Source: Methylococcaceae bacterium | GTDB lineage: Bacteria; Pseudomonadota; Gammaproteobacteria; Methylococcales; Methylomonadaceae | Direction of reading: 5' to 3' | Length of the DNA: 64,000 nt | Assembly: GCA_021647585.1 (NCBI GenBank) | Contig: JAKIUK010000007.1 | Span: 20,699-84,698, forward strand | Part shown: positions 9,377 through 19,116 of the stretch, one piece after another | Numbering within the stretch: the stretch's first letter is position 1 | Layout of the letters: the number at the start of each line of letters is the position of its first letter | Notes under the pieces: generated by a model | Seen by the model: only the letters and a program-made list of their open reading frames with translations | Told to the model about the DNA's origin: nothing | Database searches by the model: none | Position numbers and translations under genes: made by a program

Positions 9377-9536
9377 CCAACTTTGGTTTGATGGATATTA
9401 CTTACTCCCCTTGTTCCCACGCTCTGCGTGGGAATGCAGTCTATGATGCTCCTACGTGACGGGACGCAGGAGCGCCCATGTATGAATTCCCACGGAGACC
9501 GTGGAACTAAGTTTTTATCCATCACAGCAAAGTTGC
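9377..9536. repeat. R6 inverted-repeat element, copy a
   Basis: Ends CAACTTTGGTTTGATGGAT and its approximate inverse ATCCATCACAGCAAAGTTG. The core holds three separate hairpins, including GTTCCCACGCTCTGCGTGGGAA and TTCCCACGGAGACCGTGGAA. No coding capacity. It occupies the first half of the 361-bp gap between the convergent GDSL gene and tatC. Confidence 0.65.
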
Positions 9537-9551
9537 AAGAGTACTATTAGC

Positions 9552-9702
9552 CTGACAACTTTGATTTGATGGATGGTGTTTCATTCCTCGAGATTTAAGG
9601 ATCTTTAGGCCGCAGTGCTTTAGCCTGCTTTTTCGGCAACCAAAGCAGGCTAAAGCACTGCGGCCCATTATGAGAGCAACCCATCAAACCAAAATTGTTA
9701 GA
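9552..9702. repeat. R6 inverted-repeat element, copy b, with a perfect 24-bp hairpin
   Basis: Ends CTGACAACTTTGATTTGATG and CATCAAACCAAAATTGTTAG resemble those of copy a, but the core differs completely: a perfect 24-bp stem (9608-9631 with 9642-9665, starting GGCCGCAGTGC) around a 10-base loop. Without a following T-run it is not a standard terminator, though such a stem between convergent genes could stop transcription or protect mRNA 3' ends. Confidence 0.7.
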
Positions 9703-9705
9703 CCT

Positions 9706-10458
9706 CTAGTCTTTGACTGGCCTTACAAACAACCTGGAGCACAATAACCCAGACTCAAACAGTATCCAAATAGGTACCGCTAATAAAGTTTGTGAAATAG
9801 CATCTGGCGGCGTTAAAAACATCCCCACAATAAATGCTCCCACAATGACATAAGGTCGTTTTTCCGCCAAATTTTGTGGCGTGGTCATCCCCGTCCAAAC
9901 CAGAACAACAGTGATTATAGGCACTTCAAAAGACAGCCCAAAAGCAAAAAACAAAGTAAGAACAAAATCCAGATATTTGGCTATATCAGTCATCACAGCC
10001 ACACCCTCAGGTGCTGCTGCAGTTAAAAAGCCAAATACCAAAGGAAATACCACAAAATAAGCAAATGCCACACCCAAATAAAACAATAAGGTACTAGCCA
10101 TCAATAGAGGCAAAATCATTTTCTTTTCATGACTATACAAGCCTGGAGCAACAAATGCCCAGAAATGATACAAAATGACTGGCACCGAAAAAAAGATGGA
10201 GGCAACTAATGCTAATTTGAAGGGGGTAAAGAAAGGAGAAGCAACGTCAGTCGCTATCATGGTGCTATTTTCCGGCATATGCTGTAACAATGGGCCAGAT
10301 AAAAAAGTATAAATTTCATTTGCATACGGAGCCGCACACAAAAACACGACCAGTACAAATAAAACGACTCGCAATAATCGTTTCCGCAGCTCAATTAAAT
10401 GACTAATAAAAGGCTGTTCATCAGATGCGGATTCCAATTCAGGCTCATTTTGGGTCAT
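9706..10458 (-). CDS. tatC: Sec-independent translocase subunit TatC
   Basis: Core receptor of the twin-arginine translocase for folded proteins; inner membrane, six predicted segments. Family motifs in the 250-residue protein: [17 protein letters not shown] near the N-terminus, the [16 protein letters not shown] region, [24 protein letters not shown]-like [42 protein letters not shown]. Its start overlaps the end of tatB by 14 bases, so the subunits are translationally coupled in tatABC. Confidence 0.97.
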   Translation of the reverse strand: MTQNEPELESASDEQPFISHLIELRKRLLRVVLFVLVVFLCAAPYANEIYTFLSGPLLQHMPENSTMIATDVASPFFTPFKLALVASIFFSVPVILYHFWAFVAPGLYSHEKKMILPLLMASTLLFYLGVAFAYFVVFPLVFGFLTAAAPEGVAVMTDIAKYLDFVLTLFFAFGLSFEVPIITVVLVWTGMTTPQNLAEKRPYVIVGAFIVGMFLTPPDAISQTLLAVPIWILFESGLLCSRLFVRPVKD

Positions 10459-10759
10459 CAGTATGCTGTAATTCTTCAGACAAAGATTTTATTGAAGACG
10501 ACATCTTATCAACGGCATCAGAACCCTCTTCAAGCACATTTTTTAAATCTTCAACGCCAGGCTGTTGCTTAAGTATTTGACGCATTTCTTCAGCTTGCAG
10601 CTCTTCCTTTATCTCCAATTTAACTGCAGCAACCATATTCCGGGTTTTACCTATCCAGAAGCCAGCCACCCGTGCTGCTTTAGGCAATTTCTCAGGACCA
10701 ATTACCAATAAGCTAACCAACCCAATTAGACAAAGCTCCCAAAAACCTACATCAAACAT
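10445..10759 (-). CDS. tatB: Sec-independent translocase subunit TatB
   Basis: TatB forms the substrate-binding complex with TatC. The 104-residue protein starts [26 protein letters not shown], the diagnostic TatB N-terminal helix ending in GPEKLP, followed by an amphipathic helix ([26 protein letters not shown]) and an acidic tail. It directly follows tatA (1 base) and overlaps tatC. Confidence 0.96.
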   Translation of the reverse strand: MFDVGFWELCLIGLVSLLVIGPEKLPKAARVAGFWIGKTRNMVAAVKLEIKEELQAEEMRQILKQQPGVEDLKNVLEEGSDAVDKMSSSIKSLSEELQHTDDPK

Positions 10760-10760
10760 A

Positions 10761-10982
10761 CTATTTTTCAGACTTTTCTTGCTGTTCAGATGTCACTTCG
10801 CCATCTATAGTATTGCTGTCTTCCTCTGAGATTTTCTTATCTTCACTACCTTCTTTAACTGCAGAACGAAAGCCTTTGATTGCACCACCTAAATCACCAC
10901 CTAAATTACGTAAGCGCTTGGTTCCAAATAATACAATGACTATCGCCAGAATAATTAATAACTGTGTAACACTAATACCCAT
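10761..10982 (-). CDS. tatA: Sec-independent translocase subunit TatA
   Basis: Pore-forming subunit of the Tat system: one N-terminal membrane helix ([16 protein letters not shown]), the [20 protein letters not shown] hinge and amphipathic helix, and an acidic C-terminal tail. At 73 residues it is on the short side. It lies between hisE and tatB on the same strand. The his-tat linkage is common in proteobacteria. Confidence 0.96.
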   Translation of the reverse strand: MGISVTQLLIILAIVIVLFGTKRLRNLGGDLGGAIKGFRSAVKEGSEDKKISEEDSNTIDGEVTSEQQEKSEK

Positions 10983-11018
10983 TTTTTACTCCAAACACAT
11001 TCTTGAATCGATCTGGCT

Positions 11019-11336
11019 TTATTTACTACGCTGTGACTTTTCTTCCAGTCCCGACAAACCAAACCGGCGTTGCAATTCTTGCAATACATCATCAGGACCT
11101 AAACCTTGATCCGCCAACATCACCATAGAATGAAACCACAGATCAGCTGTTTCGTATATTATCTGCTTTTTATCACCACCTTTTGCCGCAATCACTGTTT
11201 CGGTAGCTTCTTCACCTATTTTTTTTAAGATATGGTCCAATCCTTTGGCGTATAAACTTGCCACATAAGATTTGTCGGCTGATTCCTGTTTCCGTTGTTC
11301 GAGTATAACGGCTAATTGTTGTAATACATCACTCAT
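11019..11336 (-). CDS. hisE: Phosphoribosyl-ATP pyrophosphatase
   Basis: Hydrolyses PR-ATP to PR-AMP, the second step of histidine synthesis. The 105-residue protein has the MazG-like four-helix core with [31 protein letters not shown], where the acidic residues bind magnesium. Here hisE and hisI are separate genes, as in Pseudomonas, rather than the fused hisIE of enterics. It follows hisI by 33 bases. Confidence 0.96.
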   Translation of the reverse strand: MSDVLQQLAVILEQRKQESADKSYVASLYAKGLDHILKKIGEEATETVIAAKGGDKKQIIYETADLWFHSMVMLADQGLGPDDVLQELQRRFGLSGLEEKSQRSK

Positions 11337-11369
11337 TTATTATCTCTAAAATTTGGTAGGTCGGATAAT

Positions 11370-11756
11370 TTATTTATAAATTGTTTGAGGGTCTTTTAAC
11401 ACAGGCTCTTTTGCTTGCCACTGCCCATCTACCAGGCTTCTATAAAAACAACTTTCTCTTCCTGTATGACAAGCAATCCCACCTACTTGCTCAATCTTAA
11501 GTAAAATCACATCCTCATCACAATCCAATTGTATATCAATGACTTTTTGTTGATGCCCAGATTCTTCACCCTTACGCCATAATCGCTGTCGAGAACGGGA
11601 CCAATAAACAGCATAACCCTTTTCGACAGTAAGCCGTAAAGACTCCCGGTTCATCCAGGCAAACATAACAACTCTTCCAGTACTAGCCAGTTGAGCAATT
11701 ACTGGCACCAATCCATCGGCAGTCCAGCGCACTTCATCCAGCCAGGAATTGTTCAT
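11370..11756 (-). CDS. hisI: Phosphoribosyl-AMP cyclohydrolase
   Basis: Opens the adenine ring of PR-AMP, third step of histidine synthesis; zinc and magnesium dependent. The 128-residue protein carries [39 protein letters not shown] and [14 protein letters not shown] with the metal-binding DxD and Cys residues. Its ATG overlaps the TAA of hisF (TAATG), indicating translational coupling. Confidence 0.97.
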   Translation of the reverse strand: MNNSWLDEVRWTADGLVPVIAQLASTGRVVMFAWMNRESLRLTVEKGYAVYWSRSRQRLWRKGEESGHQQKVIDIQLDCDEDVILLKIEQVGGIACHTGRESCFYRSLVDGQWQAKEPVLKDPQTIYK

Positions 11757-12529
11757 TATAACCGCACTTCAATGCCACGATCTTGCATGTGTTGCTTGGC
11801 TTGCTCAATACTGTATTCTGCAAAATGAAAAATACTGGCCGCTAACACTGCATCTGCTTTACCTTCAATCACACCATCAGCTAAATGATCCAGATTGCCA
11901 ACCCCTCCCGAAGCAATAACAGGAACTGACACTGCCTCACTAATTGAACGAGTTAAGGCCAAATCAAAACCTTCCCGTGTTCCATCTCGGTCCATACTGG
12001 TTAATAGGATTTCTCCTGCACCAAAGCCAACCATTTTCACAGCCCACTCAACTGCATCAATTCCGGTTGGCTTACGCCCCCCATGAGTAAATATTTCCCA
12101 ACGCTCTGATTCATTTTCTGTACTGACTTTTTTGGCATCAATGGCAACAACAATACATTGAGAGCCGAATTTTTCGGCCGCTTCCCGTACAAATTCGGGC
12201 CTGAATACAGCCGCACTGTTAATACCAACTTTGTCTGCACCGGCGTTCAACATACACCGAATATCTTCCAGCTCTCTGATACCTCCACCGACGGTCAGCG
12301 GTATAAAAACCTCACTTGCCACCTCTTCCACTACATGAACAATGGTATCTCTGTTATCACTAGTCGCAGTGATATCCAAGAAAGTAATTTCATCGGCACC
12401 TTCTCTATCATAACGTCTGGCTACTTCAACAGGATCTCCTGCATCGCGTATATCGACAAATTGAACACCTTTAACCACTCGGCCATTATCAACATCCAGG
12501 CAAGGAATAATTCGTTTAGCTAATCCCAT
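11756..12529 (-). CDS. hisF: Imidazole glycerol-phosphate synthase, cyclase subunit
   Basis: With HisH it converts PRFAR and glutamine-derived ammonia into IGP and AICAR. It is a 257-residue (beta/alpha)8 barrel beginning [20 protein letters not shown], with the catalytic aspartates in CLDVD and in [15 protein letters not shown], phosphate-binding TVGGGI and VIASGGVGN. The family length is about 256. It is 5 bases behind hisA. Confidence 0.98.
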   Translation of the reverse strand: MGLAKRIIPCLDVDNGRVVKGVQFVDIRDAGDPVEVARRYDREGADEITFLDITATSDNRDTIVHVVEEVASEVFIPLTVGGGIRELEDIRCMLNAGADKVGINSAAVFRPEFVREAAEKFGSQCIVVAIDAKKVSTENESERWEIFTHGGRKPTGIDAVEWAVKMVGFGAGEILLTSMDRDGTREGFDLALTRSISEAVSVPVIASGGVGNLDHLADGVIEGKADAVLAASIFHFAEYSIEQAKQHMQDRGIEVRL

Positions 12530-12534
12530 ATATA

Positions 12535-13269
12535 TTAATCGTAGGTTAGTGCAATTTTTTCAGCTTCAGCAAAATTTAGCGTACCTTCATAAATCGCACG
12601 TCCAGTAATTGCTCCCATGATACCGTCTTCTGCAACCTTACCCAAGGCATGAATGTCATCCATATTAGTTATACCCCCCGATGCAATCACTGGGATATGA
12701 ATCGCCCGGGCTAGTTTAGCAGTAGCTTCCACATTGACTCCATTCATCATGCCGTCTCTGGAAATATCTGTATAAATTATGGCTTCAACACCATCCGCTT
12801 CAAACTGTTGCGCCAGATCAATCACATCGTGCCTGGAAAGTTTAGACCAGCCATCAATCGCAACTTTGCCATCTTTTGCATCCAAGCCAATAATAATATG
12901 TCCTGGAAACTCAACTGCAACATCACTAACAAAATGAGGTTCGGTGACGGCTTTGGTACCAATAATGACATATTTAACACCCGCATTTAGATAGCCTTGT
13001 ATGGTATCTTCATCACGAATCCCTCCACCTATTTGTACAGGCACGTCTGGAAATGCTTCCGCTATAGCATTAATAATACCTGCATTTTTTGGTTTCCCAG
13101 CGAATGCCCCATCCAAATCGACCAGATGAATGCGCCTTGCTCCCTGCTCTACCCATTTACCAGCAACAGCAACAGGATCATTAGAAAACACAGTATCATC
13201 TTCCATGCGTCCCTGGCGCAAACGAACACACTTTCCATCTTTTAAATCAATTGCAGGTATCAGCAACAT
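12535..13269 (-). CDS. hisA: Phosphoribosylformimino-5-aminoimidazole carboxamide ribotide isomerase
   Basis: Amadori isomerisation of ProFAR to PRFAR, one step before HisFH. A 244-residue barrel with catalytic D8 in [19 protein letters not shown], the QIGGGIRDE phosphate loop, the second catalytic Asp in [12 protein letters not shown], and VIASGGI. Located between hisH and hisF as in the canonical hisBHAFI order. Confidence 0.98.
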   Translation of the reverse strand: MLLIPAIDLKDGKCVRLRQGRMEDDTVFSNDPVAVAGKWVEQGARRIHLVDLDGAFAGKPKNAGIINAIAEAFPDVPVQIGGGIRDEDTIQGYLNAGVKYVIIGTKAVTEPHFVSDVAVEFPGHIIIGLDAKDGKVAIDGWSKLSRHDVIDLAQQFEADGVEAIIYTDISRDGMMNGVNVEATAKLARAIHIPVIASGGITNMDDIHALGKVAEDGIMGAITGRAIYEGTLNFAEAEKIALTYD

Positions 13270-13323
13270 ATTCCAAGCTCACAATGGTTAAATAAATTCA
13301 GGTTTTAGTCAAACAAATGGTTT

Positions 13324-13965
13324 CTAGTCTTTTCCATCCCAGGATAAAAAGTTCTTTAACAACTGTAAACCAGCTGACTGACTTTTTTCTGGATGAAATT
13401 GTACAGCAAAAATATTATCTTTTGCCAGCGCACTTGTAAATGGCCGTGGGTAATCAGTACTGGCGATACTATCTATCTCATTATCCGGCTTTATATAATA
13501 GCTGTGTACAAAATAAAACCGGCTATTTTGAGGGATGTCTTGCCATAACGGATGATTTTTATAAGTTACTTTGTTCCACCCCATATGAGGAATCTTTAAA
13601 CGGTTGCCCTCATCATCTGTCAGATCCAAAGAAAAATGCTTAACATGCCCCTTAAAAACATCCAGACATACTGTATTATTATTTTCTTCACTATCCGTTA
13701 ACAAAGCCTGCATTCCTAGACAAATACCTAAAAATGGCTTAGTTTTAGCCACATCTTTTATGACTGAAGATAACCCCGAGTTATCCAAAGCCTGCATACA
13801 ATCTCTTATTGCCCCAACACCAGGAAATACAATACGATCTGCTAGCAATATGTCTGCAGCATCAGAGACTATTTGAACGTCAACATGTGGCGATGCATGC
13901 TGCAAAGCTTTTTCAATAGAATGCAGGTTTCCCATTCCATAATCGATAACTGCGACTGATGACAT
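13324..13965 (-). CDS. hisH: Imidazole glycerol-phosphate synthase, glutamine amidotransferase subunit
   Basis: Class I glutaminase that feeds ammonia to HisF. The frame is open to 14040, inside hisB, but the family start is MSSVAVIDYGMGNLHSIEKA at 13965, giving 213 residues. The nucleophile Cys lies in FLGICLGMQALL and the His/Glu partners in FAVQFHPEKSQ. The oxyanion loop region is FPGVGAIRDCM. It begins about 25 bases after hisB. Confidence 0.97.
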   Translation of the reverse strand: MSSVAVIDYGMGNLHSIEKALQHASPHVDVQIVSDAADILLADRIVFPGVGAIRDCMQALDNSGLSSVIKDVAKTKPFLGICLGMQALLTDSEENNNTVCLDVFKGHVKHFSLDLTDDEGNRLKIPHMGWNKVTYKNHPLWQDIPQNSRFYFVHSYYIKPDNEIDSIASTDYPRPFTSALAKDNIFAVQFHPEKSQSAGLQLLKNFLSWDGKD

Positions 13966-13990
13966 AGATATAAAAAGGTAAAAGGTAAAA

Positions 13991-14584
13991 TTATAGCGAA
14001 CCCTTTGTGGATGGCATAATACCTGCCATTCTAGGATCACCCGTAATTGCCATTCTTATTGCTCTTCCAAAGGCTTTAAAAATGGTCTCCGCAATGTGAT
14101 GTGCATTTGTCCCTTTCAGATTATCTATATGCAAAGACACACCGGCATGATTGACAAACCCTTGAAAGAACTCACGAAACAAATCAACATCAAATGCTCC
14201 TATGCTAGATCTTGGGTAATCCACTTGATAAAACAAGCCGGGTCTGCCAGAAAAATCAATGACTACTCTGGATAAGGCTTCATCTAATGGAACATATGCA
14301 TGACCATAACGAACAATCCCTTTTTTATCACCCAACGCTTTTTTTAAAGCCTGCCCTAATGTAATACCAATATCCTCTACGGTATGATGAGCATCAATCT
14401 GCAAATCGCCTTTGGCATCAATATCCATATCTATCAGCCCATGCCTGGCCACCTGATCCAACATATGATCCAAAAAAGGAACACCGGTAAGAAAACTAGC
14501 TAACCCAGAGCCATCCAGATTAACTTTAATTTTGATTTGAGTTTCGAGCGTATTTCGCTCAACTTCTGCAATACGTTGACTCAT
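13991..14584 (-). CDS. hisB: Imidazoleglycerol-phosphate dehydratase
   Basis: Dehydrates IGP to imidazole acetol phosphate. The 197-residue protein is the monofunctional dehydratase, without the HAD phosphatase domain of enteric HisB. Manganese-binding motifs: [45 protein letters not shown] and the second [15 protein letters not shown]. It is the first gene of hisBHAFIE. hisG, hisD and hisC are not nearby, so the pathway is split around the chromosome. Confidence 0.97.
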   Translation of the reverse strand: MSQRIAEVERNTLETQIKIKVNLDGSGLASFLTGVPFLDHMLDQVARHGLIDMDIDAKGDLQIDAHHTVEDIGITLGQALKKALGDKKGIVRYGHAYVPLDEALSRVVIDFSGRPGLFYQVDYPRSSIGAFDVDLFREFFQGFVNHAGVSLHIDNLKGTNAHHIAETIFKAFGRAIRMAITGDPRMAGIMPSTKGSL

Positions 14585-14624
14585 TGATTTACAAATGTGT
14601 TTTTAAGTGATTTCATTTTACTAT

Positions 14625-14794
14625 AATTAGGGAGGTGGAAATAAATAATCATCCAAATATCATGCAGTAGTTTAATTCTGCTTAAATCTTCTCAACAGGA
14701 GCATAGTTATTCTAAGTGATGATTGAGAAGATTTCATCAGGGATAAAAAGGCAAGTGAGATTGGATGATTATTTGCTTCCACCTCTCTTAATTA
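14625..14794. repeat. R7 palindromic element with about 33-bp terminal inverted repeats
   Basis: The left end TAATTAGGGAGGTGGAAATA continues AATAATCATCCAA, and its near-perfect inverse starts TTGGATGATTATTTGCTTCC and ends CTCTCTTAATTA. An inner pair (AAATCTTCTCAAC ... GATTGAGAAGATTT) makes the whole 170 bp one large hairpin. No coding capacity. It lies directly upstream of hisB and may contribute to or disturb that promoter. Single ends of the same family recur near 15180, 25155, 36866 and 44192. Confidence 0.8.
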
Positions 14795-14843
14795 TCTATC
14801 CCGCATGGCTAATCTATAAACCCAAGATAACACCCTCGCTCAA

Positions 14844-14861
14844 AGTAAGCCAATACCTACA
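14844..14861 (+). promoter_or_regulatory. GacA-box-like upstream activating site
   Basis: AGTAAGCCAATACCTACA fits the GacA site TGTAAG-N6-CTTACA at five of six bases in each half with the right 6-base spacing. It is centred about 65 bases before the presumed start of the GGA-rich RNA, a spacing known for rsmX/rsmY-type genes. That the site works here is inferred from the match plus the downstream RNA. Confidence 0.55.
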
Positions 14862-14916
14862 AAACTTTCCTCTTTAACTGACTTACTTTTCCCCGTTTTT
14901 TTGGCACAATAAACTG

Positions 14917-15047
14917 TCGCTATTCAGAAGATGGATTTTAAGGACCATTCAACAGGATGTTGCCATGGACGGAAGCAATACAAGCCAACCAAGCAAGCGA
15001 TCTATAAAGCCCCCGGTACATTTGTGAATCGGGGCTTTATTTTTTAT
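14917..15047 (+). ncRNA. Probable Rsm/Csr-type regulatory RNA (CsrA-sequestering)
   Basis: A 130-nt intergenic transcript unit is predicted. It has five GGA triplets within 41 bases (14933-14973). Several sit in loops: ATGG(ATTTTAAGGA)CCAT and CAAC(AGGAT)GTTG, with ATGGACGGA inside a weaker TTGC/GCAA stem that competes with the second hairpin. It ends with a strong Rho-independent terminator and has a GacA-box-like site upstream. RNAs of this design (RsmX/Y/Z, CsrB) soak up CsrA/RsmA. The start is estimated from a CACAAT -10 at 14905-14910; the -35 is poor, as expected for an activated promoter. It could belong to a different class, but the combination is specific. Confidence 0.65.
15004..15046 (+). 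terminator. Rho-independent terminator of the GGA-rich RNA
   Basis: A 10-bp stem ATAAAGCCCC / GGGGCTTTAT encloses a 17-base loop and is followed by TTTTTATT on the plus strand. The genes on both sides (hisB, typA) run on the minus strand, so this terminator can only serve the plus-strand RNA. Confidence 0.85.
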
Positions 15048-15179
15048 TCTAAATCAGTTAACCCATCAATTTAGCTACACAATTTCATCCAAACCATTGA
15101 TCCATTCCTACCATACGACTAATACCTTAAAGCAAAATCGTAAGTAGAGTCGATCGTTGCACAGCTATAGTAAGTGCAC

Positions 15180-15325
15180 TTAGGGAGGAGGTAATAAATA
15201 ATCAACCAATCTTCACTTAGCTTAATAATTCTTCCTGTCTACGTAGGAATTCATCTGGACTCCAGAGCGTCATTATCTGTATTCCCACGCAGCGATTATT
15301 CATCAAACCACAATGTTAAAACCCA
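15180..15325. repeat. Repeat debris: R7 end and R6-like end
   Basis: Between the RNA and typA there is a single R7 end (TTAGGGAGGAGGTAATAAATA, 15180-15200) and, at 15303-15320, an R6-like end (CATCAAACCACAATGTTA) preceded by the ATTCCCACGCAGCG core motif shared with the R6 copy at 9.4 kb. These look like decayed elements. Nothing coding is seen here. Confidence 0.5.
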
Positions 15326-15327
15326 TA

Positions 15328-17133
15328 TTACTTGGATCGCTTACGTGCAACTTCCGTCAATAAAACTTTGCGTAAACGAATAGATTCTGGTGTAACCTCT
15401 ACCAACTCATCATCACTGATAAATTCCAAAGCTTGTTCTAAGGTCATTTTTTGAATTTTTGCACAGGTTAAACTTTCATCTGTACCCGATGCACGTACGT
15501 TAGTTAATGGCTTAGGCTTAGTAGGATTTACCACCAAGTCATTAGTGCGAGAATGAATGCCGACCAACATACCTTCATATATTTCATCACCATTGACCAC
15601 TAATAGCTCACCTCGCGCCTGCAAAGGAAACAAAGAATAATCTACCGCCTTGCCTTTTGCCATAGATACCAATACGCCGCGAATACGAGAACCCAGCTCC
15701 CCTGCCTTTAGAGGGCCATAATGATCGAAAACATGGTAATACAGACCAGACCCTGAAGTAGAGGTTAAAAATTCTGTCTGAAACCCTAATAATCCCCGTG
15801 ATGGCACAATATATTCCAATCGAATACGTCCCTTACCATCCGGAACCATATCTTTTAAGTCACCTTTACGATCACCCATTTTTTCCATAATGATGCCTTG
15901 ATGCTCGTCTTCAACTTCGATGGTCACATATTCAAATGGCTCTGATTTAACACCGTCAATTTCTTTGATAATTACTTCAGGACGAGAAACTCCCAGCTCG
16001 TAGCCTTCACGACGCATGTTTTCAATCAATACTGATAAATGTAACTCTCCACGTCCTGACACTTTAAATTTATCAGGATCTTCTGTAGGCTCAACACGCA
16101 AAGCAACATTGTGCTGTAACTCTTTATCCAAACGGTCACGTATTTGCCTGGAAGTAACAAACTTGCCTTCTCTACCTGCAAACGGGGAGTTGTTCACTTG
16201 AAAAGTCATACTGACCGTTGGTTCGTCAATTGATAATGCAGGCAAAGCCTCGACATTTGCCGGATCACATAACGTTTCTGATATTTGTAACTTTTCAATT
16301 CCACAAAAAGCAATAATATCACCAGCCTGAGCAGATTCAACCTCCGTTCGCTCCAAGCCATGGAAACCATAAAGCTTTAACATACGCCCATTACGCGTTG
16401 CACCTTCGATATCAACTAACGTTAATGGCATATTACGAGTTACGGTACCTCTTTGAATCCGTCCAATACCTATTACTCCAACATAAGAGTTATAATCAAG
16501 GCTGATAACTTGCATTTGAAACGGCCCATCAATATCTACAGGGGGCTGCGCTACCTTGTCAATAATTGTTTGAAATAATGGCGTCATATCACCGCTTGAG
16601 ACATCTGATTCCAAACCTGCATAGCCGTTTATAGCAGAGGCATAAACGATAGGAAAATCTAATTGTTCATCAGTCGCACCCAGGTTATCAAATAAATCAA
16701 ATGTTTGATCTACAACCCAGTCTGGGCGCGCTCCAGGCCGATCTACTTTATTAATAATAACAATGGGCTTTAATCCTAAAGCAAACGCTTTTTGTGTTAC
16801 AAAGCGTGTTTGCGGCATTGGGCCATCAACAGCATCCACTAATAGTAATACTGAATCAACCATCGATAAAACACGCTCTACTTCACCACCGAAGTCAGCA
16901 TGCCCTGGTGTATCAACAATATTAATATGATAGCCATTCCAGTCAATCGCAGTATTTTTTGCCAGAATGGTAATCCCGCGTTCTTTTTCAAGATCATTAG
17001 AATCCATCATTCTCTCACCTATTTGCTCATGCTCGGAGAATGTACCTGCCTGCTCTAATAATTTATCTACCAAAGTCGTTTTACCATGGTCAACGTGGGC
17101 TATAATTGCAATATTTCTTAATTTTTCTATCAC
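15328..17133 (-). CDS. typA: Translational GTPase TypA/BipA
   Basis: Ribosome-associated GTPase of the EF-G family involved in ribosome assembly and stress adaptation. The 601-residue protein carries G1 [11 protein letters not shown]2 [10 protein letters not shown]3 [12 protein letters not shown] and G4 NKVDRP, then EF-G-like domains II, III and V and the BipA-specific C-terminal domain ([28 protein letters not shown]). The start is GTG at 17133. The 270 bases upstream hold no gene. Confidence 0.98.
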   Translation of the reverse strand: MIEKLRNIAIIAHVDHGKTTLVDKLLEQAGTFSEHEQIGERMMDSNDLEKERGITILAKNTAIDWNGYHINIVDTPGHADFGGEVERVLSMVDSVLLLVDAVDGPMPQTRFVTQKAFALGLKPIVIINKVDRPGARPDWVVDQTFDLFDNLGATDEQLDFPIVYASAINGYAGLESDVSSGDMTPLFQTIIDKVAQPPVDIDGPFQMQVISLDYNSYVGVIGIGRIQRGTVTRNMPLTLVDIEGATRNGRMLKLYGFHGLERTEVESAQAGDIIAFCGIEKLQISETLCDPANVEALPALSIDEPTVSMTFQVNNSPFAGREGKFVTSRQIRDRLDKELQHNVALRVEPTEDPDKFKVSGRGELHLSVLIENMRREGYELGVSRPEVIIKEIDGVKSEPFEYVTIEVEDEHQGIIMEKMGDRKGDLKDMVPDGKGRIRLEYIVPSRGLLGFQTEFLTSTSGSGLYYHVFDHYGPLKAGELGSRIRGVLVSMAKGKAVDYSLFPLQARGELLVVNGDEIYEGMLVGIHSRTNDLVVNPTKPKPLTNVRASGTDESLTCAKIQKMTLEQALEFISDDELVEVTPESIRLRKVLLTEVARKRSK

Positions 17134-17405
17134 TGTATTATTTTTTACTATATTTAAAATTATTTGATTATATTGACCCTATAGCCAACATAAAATAAGA
17201 GTTATTTACTGCGCTAACTAATCGAAATAATATAAGGAAGATGCCTAGGAGCATAAGCCCCGTAAACGGTGCGCTGTCGCGCAGCAAACAATTTTTCATA
17301 AAAAAGCATGAAAAATATAAAAATAAGTTCATTTAAAATCAACAGCTTATTTTTTGTTTTCAAGTCCAGAATTGCAATAGACTCAACACTTCAATCATAA
17401 TTCGT

Positions 17406-18011
17406 CTAACATTTATGACCTACAAAGAGCGCTTCATTTCTTTCCCCACACTGCAAATCGCCTATAAGATTATTTTCCTTATAAAGCACTATTTTCAATG
17501 GCTTAAATAAATGTATCAACTCATTTCTTGCCAATAAAAAGCTGGGGTTATTTGGCCCTACAGATGCTAATTTATCTCTGACATAGGTTTGATAAAAAAG
17601 TAATCCATTCGGTTTTAAACTCTCCATTATCGCATTACTCAGCTTTCGGTCAAGAAAACGAGTTATAACAATGACATCAAAAGTATTTTTTGGCAAGACA
17701 TCCGGCTCCAAAAAAACATGTCTGGTTAATACTTTAAGCTGCTTATGCTGTGCATTCAGTTGCAATCGCTCTAATGCAACAGTAGAAATATCCCAAGCAT
17801 GAGTATGCAATCCTTTTTCTGCCAAAAATAACGCATTTGCGCCCAAACCACAGGCCAAATCTAATGCTGACCCTTTTTTTGGCAATAAAAAAACATTTTC
17901 AAGCAGTACATCGGCAGGTAAAGAAATGTTATTTTTTTCATAGTTAAGATCCCACTTTGCTTCAATTGTAGAAGGCTTACCCTTGAGCCGATCTGTATTT
18001 TTGTCCATCAA
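17406..18011 (-). CDS. SAM-dependent methyltransferase (class I, TehB-like)
   Basis: A 201-residue Rossmann methyltransferase. The SAM-binding motif I is ALDLACGLGANALFLAEKG (about 51-69), followed by the acidic motif II region and FDVIVITRFLDRKLSN. It resembles the TehB/UbiE-like group that handles small molecules such as tellurite or thiols. The substrate cannot be read from sequence, and no partner gene is adjacent. Confidence 0.85.
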   Translation of the reverse strand: MMDKNTDRLKGKPSTIEAKWDLNYEKNNISLPADVLLENVFLLPKKGSALDLACGLGANALFLAEKGLHTHAWDISTVALERLQLNAQHKQLKVLTRHVFLEPDVLPKNTFDVIVITRFLDRKLSNAIMESLKPNGLLFYQTYVRDKLASVGPNNPSFLLARNELIHLFKPLKIVLYKENNLIGDLQCGERNEALFVGHKC

Positions 18012-18097
18012 CAGTTACTTGTTGCCTCTTAAACTTTTCATTTTACACCGACATCGATGTTCCTAAACAGGGGTATACCCAACATATTAGCAAACAT

Positions 18098-19000
18098 TTA
18101 TTTATGCATTCCCACACGATTAGGCATCCATTCCTGCAAAAAATCCAGAAAATCCCTGACTTTTGCAGATAAATATTTTCGATGAGGATAAACTGCATGA
18201 ATTTCTAATGGCGAAATACTGTACTGTTCCAAAACAATCCGTAACTTTCCTTTTTCTATATCTTTTCCAACAATATATTCGGGCAGCATCACCATTCCCA
18301 AACCATTATCAGCGGCCATTCGAATAGGCTCAGCTACATTGGCCTGCATACGGCCACTTACTTTTACTTCCCTGTCTCCCAGTATCCCTCTGAACTTCCA
18401 TCTATCTCGCGGTGGTATTGCCCAGTTTACCAGACAACTATGATCCACTAAATCCTCTGGCTCTTCTGGAATTCCATAGCGATCAAAATACTCGGGGGCG
18501 CCACACACGACCAACGGCGAACGAGCTAATCTTCGTGCAACCAAACTGGTATCTTGTAGCTTTCCCAAAAAAATGGCAATATCAACACCTTCGTCAATCA
18601 AATCAACATGACTGCCTTTCAAGATCATTTCTACTGACAAATCATCATTATCTTTCAGAAACTCAGCTAATGCAGGTGCTATATGAGTCGCCCCGACAAC
18701 AGGGGGGGCACTAATTTTTAAAATCCCCCTTGGTTCAGCCTGAAGATGGGTAACCGCTGCTTCCATCTCTTCAACATCGAGCAAAACCTGCTGACACTGC
18801 TCTAAATATGACGCACCAACTTCCGTTAAACTTAAACTTCGTGTTGTTCGATTGAACAATCGTGTATCCAGTGAACTTTCCAAACTCATAATATGTTTGG
18901 TTGCCATTGCTCTTGAAATACCCAGATCCCTCGCCGCTCCAGCAAAGCTACCTGCTTTTGCCACACGAACAAAAACATTCATACTGGTTAATTTATCCAT
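18098..19000 (-). CDS. LysR-family transcriptional regulator
   Basis: A 300-residue regulator with an N-terminal winged helix-turn-helix (residues about 1-60: MNVFVRVAKAGSFAGAARDLGISRAMATKHI) and a periplasmic-binding-protein-like effector domain. The opening pattern matches the large subgroup of LysR proteins that often control a neighbouring oxidoreductase or efflux gene, but the adjacent upstream stretch holds an sRNA candidate rather than a divergent enzyme gene. Target unknown. Confidence 0.93.
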   Translation of the reverse strand: MDKLTSMNVFVRVAKAGSFAGAARDLGISRAMATKHIMSLESSLDTRLFNRTTRSLSLTEVGASYLEQCQQVLLDVEEMEAAVTHLQAEPRGILKISAPPVVGATHIAPALAEFLKDNDDLSVEMILKGSHVDLIDEGVDIAIFLGKLQDTSLVARRLARSPLVVCGAPEYFDRYGIPEEPEDLVDHSCLVNWAIPPRDRWKFRGILGDREVKVSGRMQANVAEPIRMAADNGLGMVMLPEYIVGKDIEKGKLRIVLEQYSISPLEIHAVYPHRKYLSAKVRDFLDFLQEWMPNRVGMHK

Positions 19001-19082
19001 ACAACACCTTAATTACTCCTAAAACAACCTGAATTCTACAATTATTTACTTATAAGAAACAATGTATTTAATAATTAACATA

Positions 19083-19110
19083 TTGTAAACAATTTTTTTA
19101 GCTGTATAGT
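19083..19110 (+). promoter_or_regulatory. Sigma-70-like promoter for an intergenic RNA
   Basis: TTGTAA (19083-19088), a 16-base spacer and TATAGT (19105-19110) face the plus strand, where no protein gene follows before a terminator at about 19313. It would start transcription near 19117. Confidence 0.5.
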
Positions 19111-19116
19111 AAGTCC

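Noticed and set aside
14901..14919. Sigma-54 promoter (TGGCAC) in front of the GGA-rich RNA
   Set aside because: TGGCAC is present, but the -12 element TTGC is missing at the required spacing; a GacA-activated sigma-70 promoter fits better.
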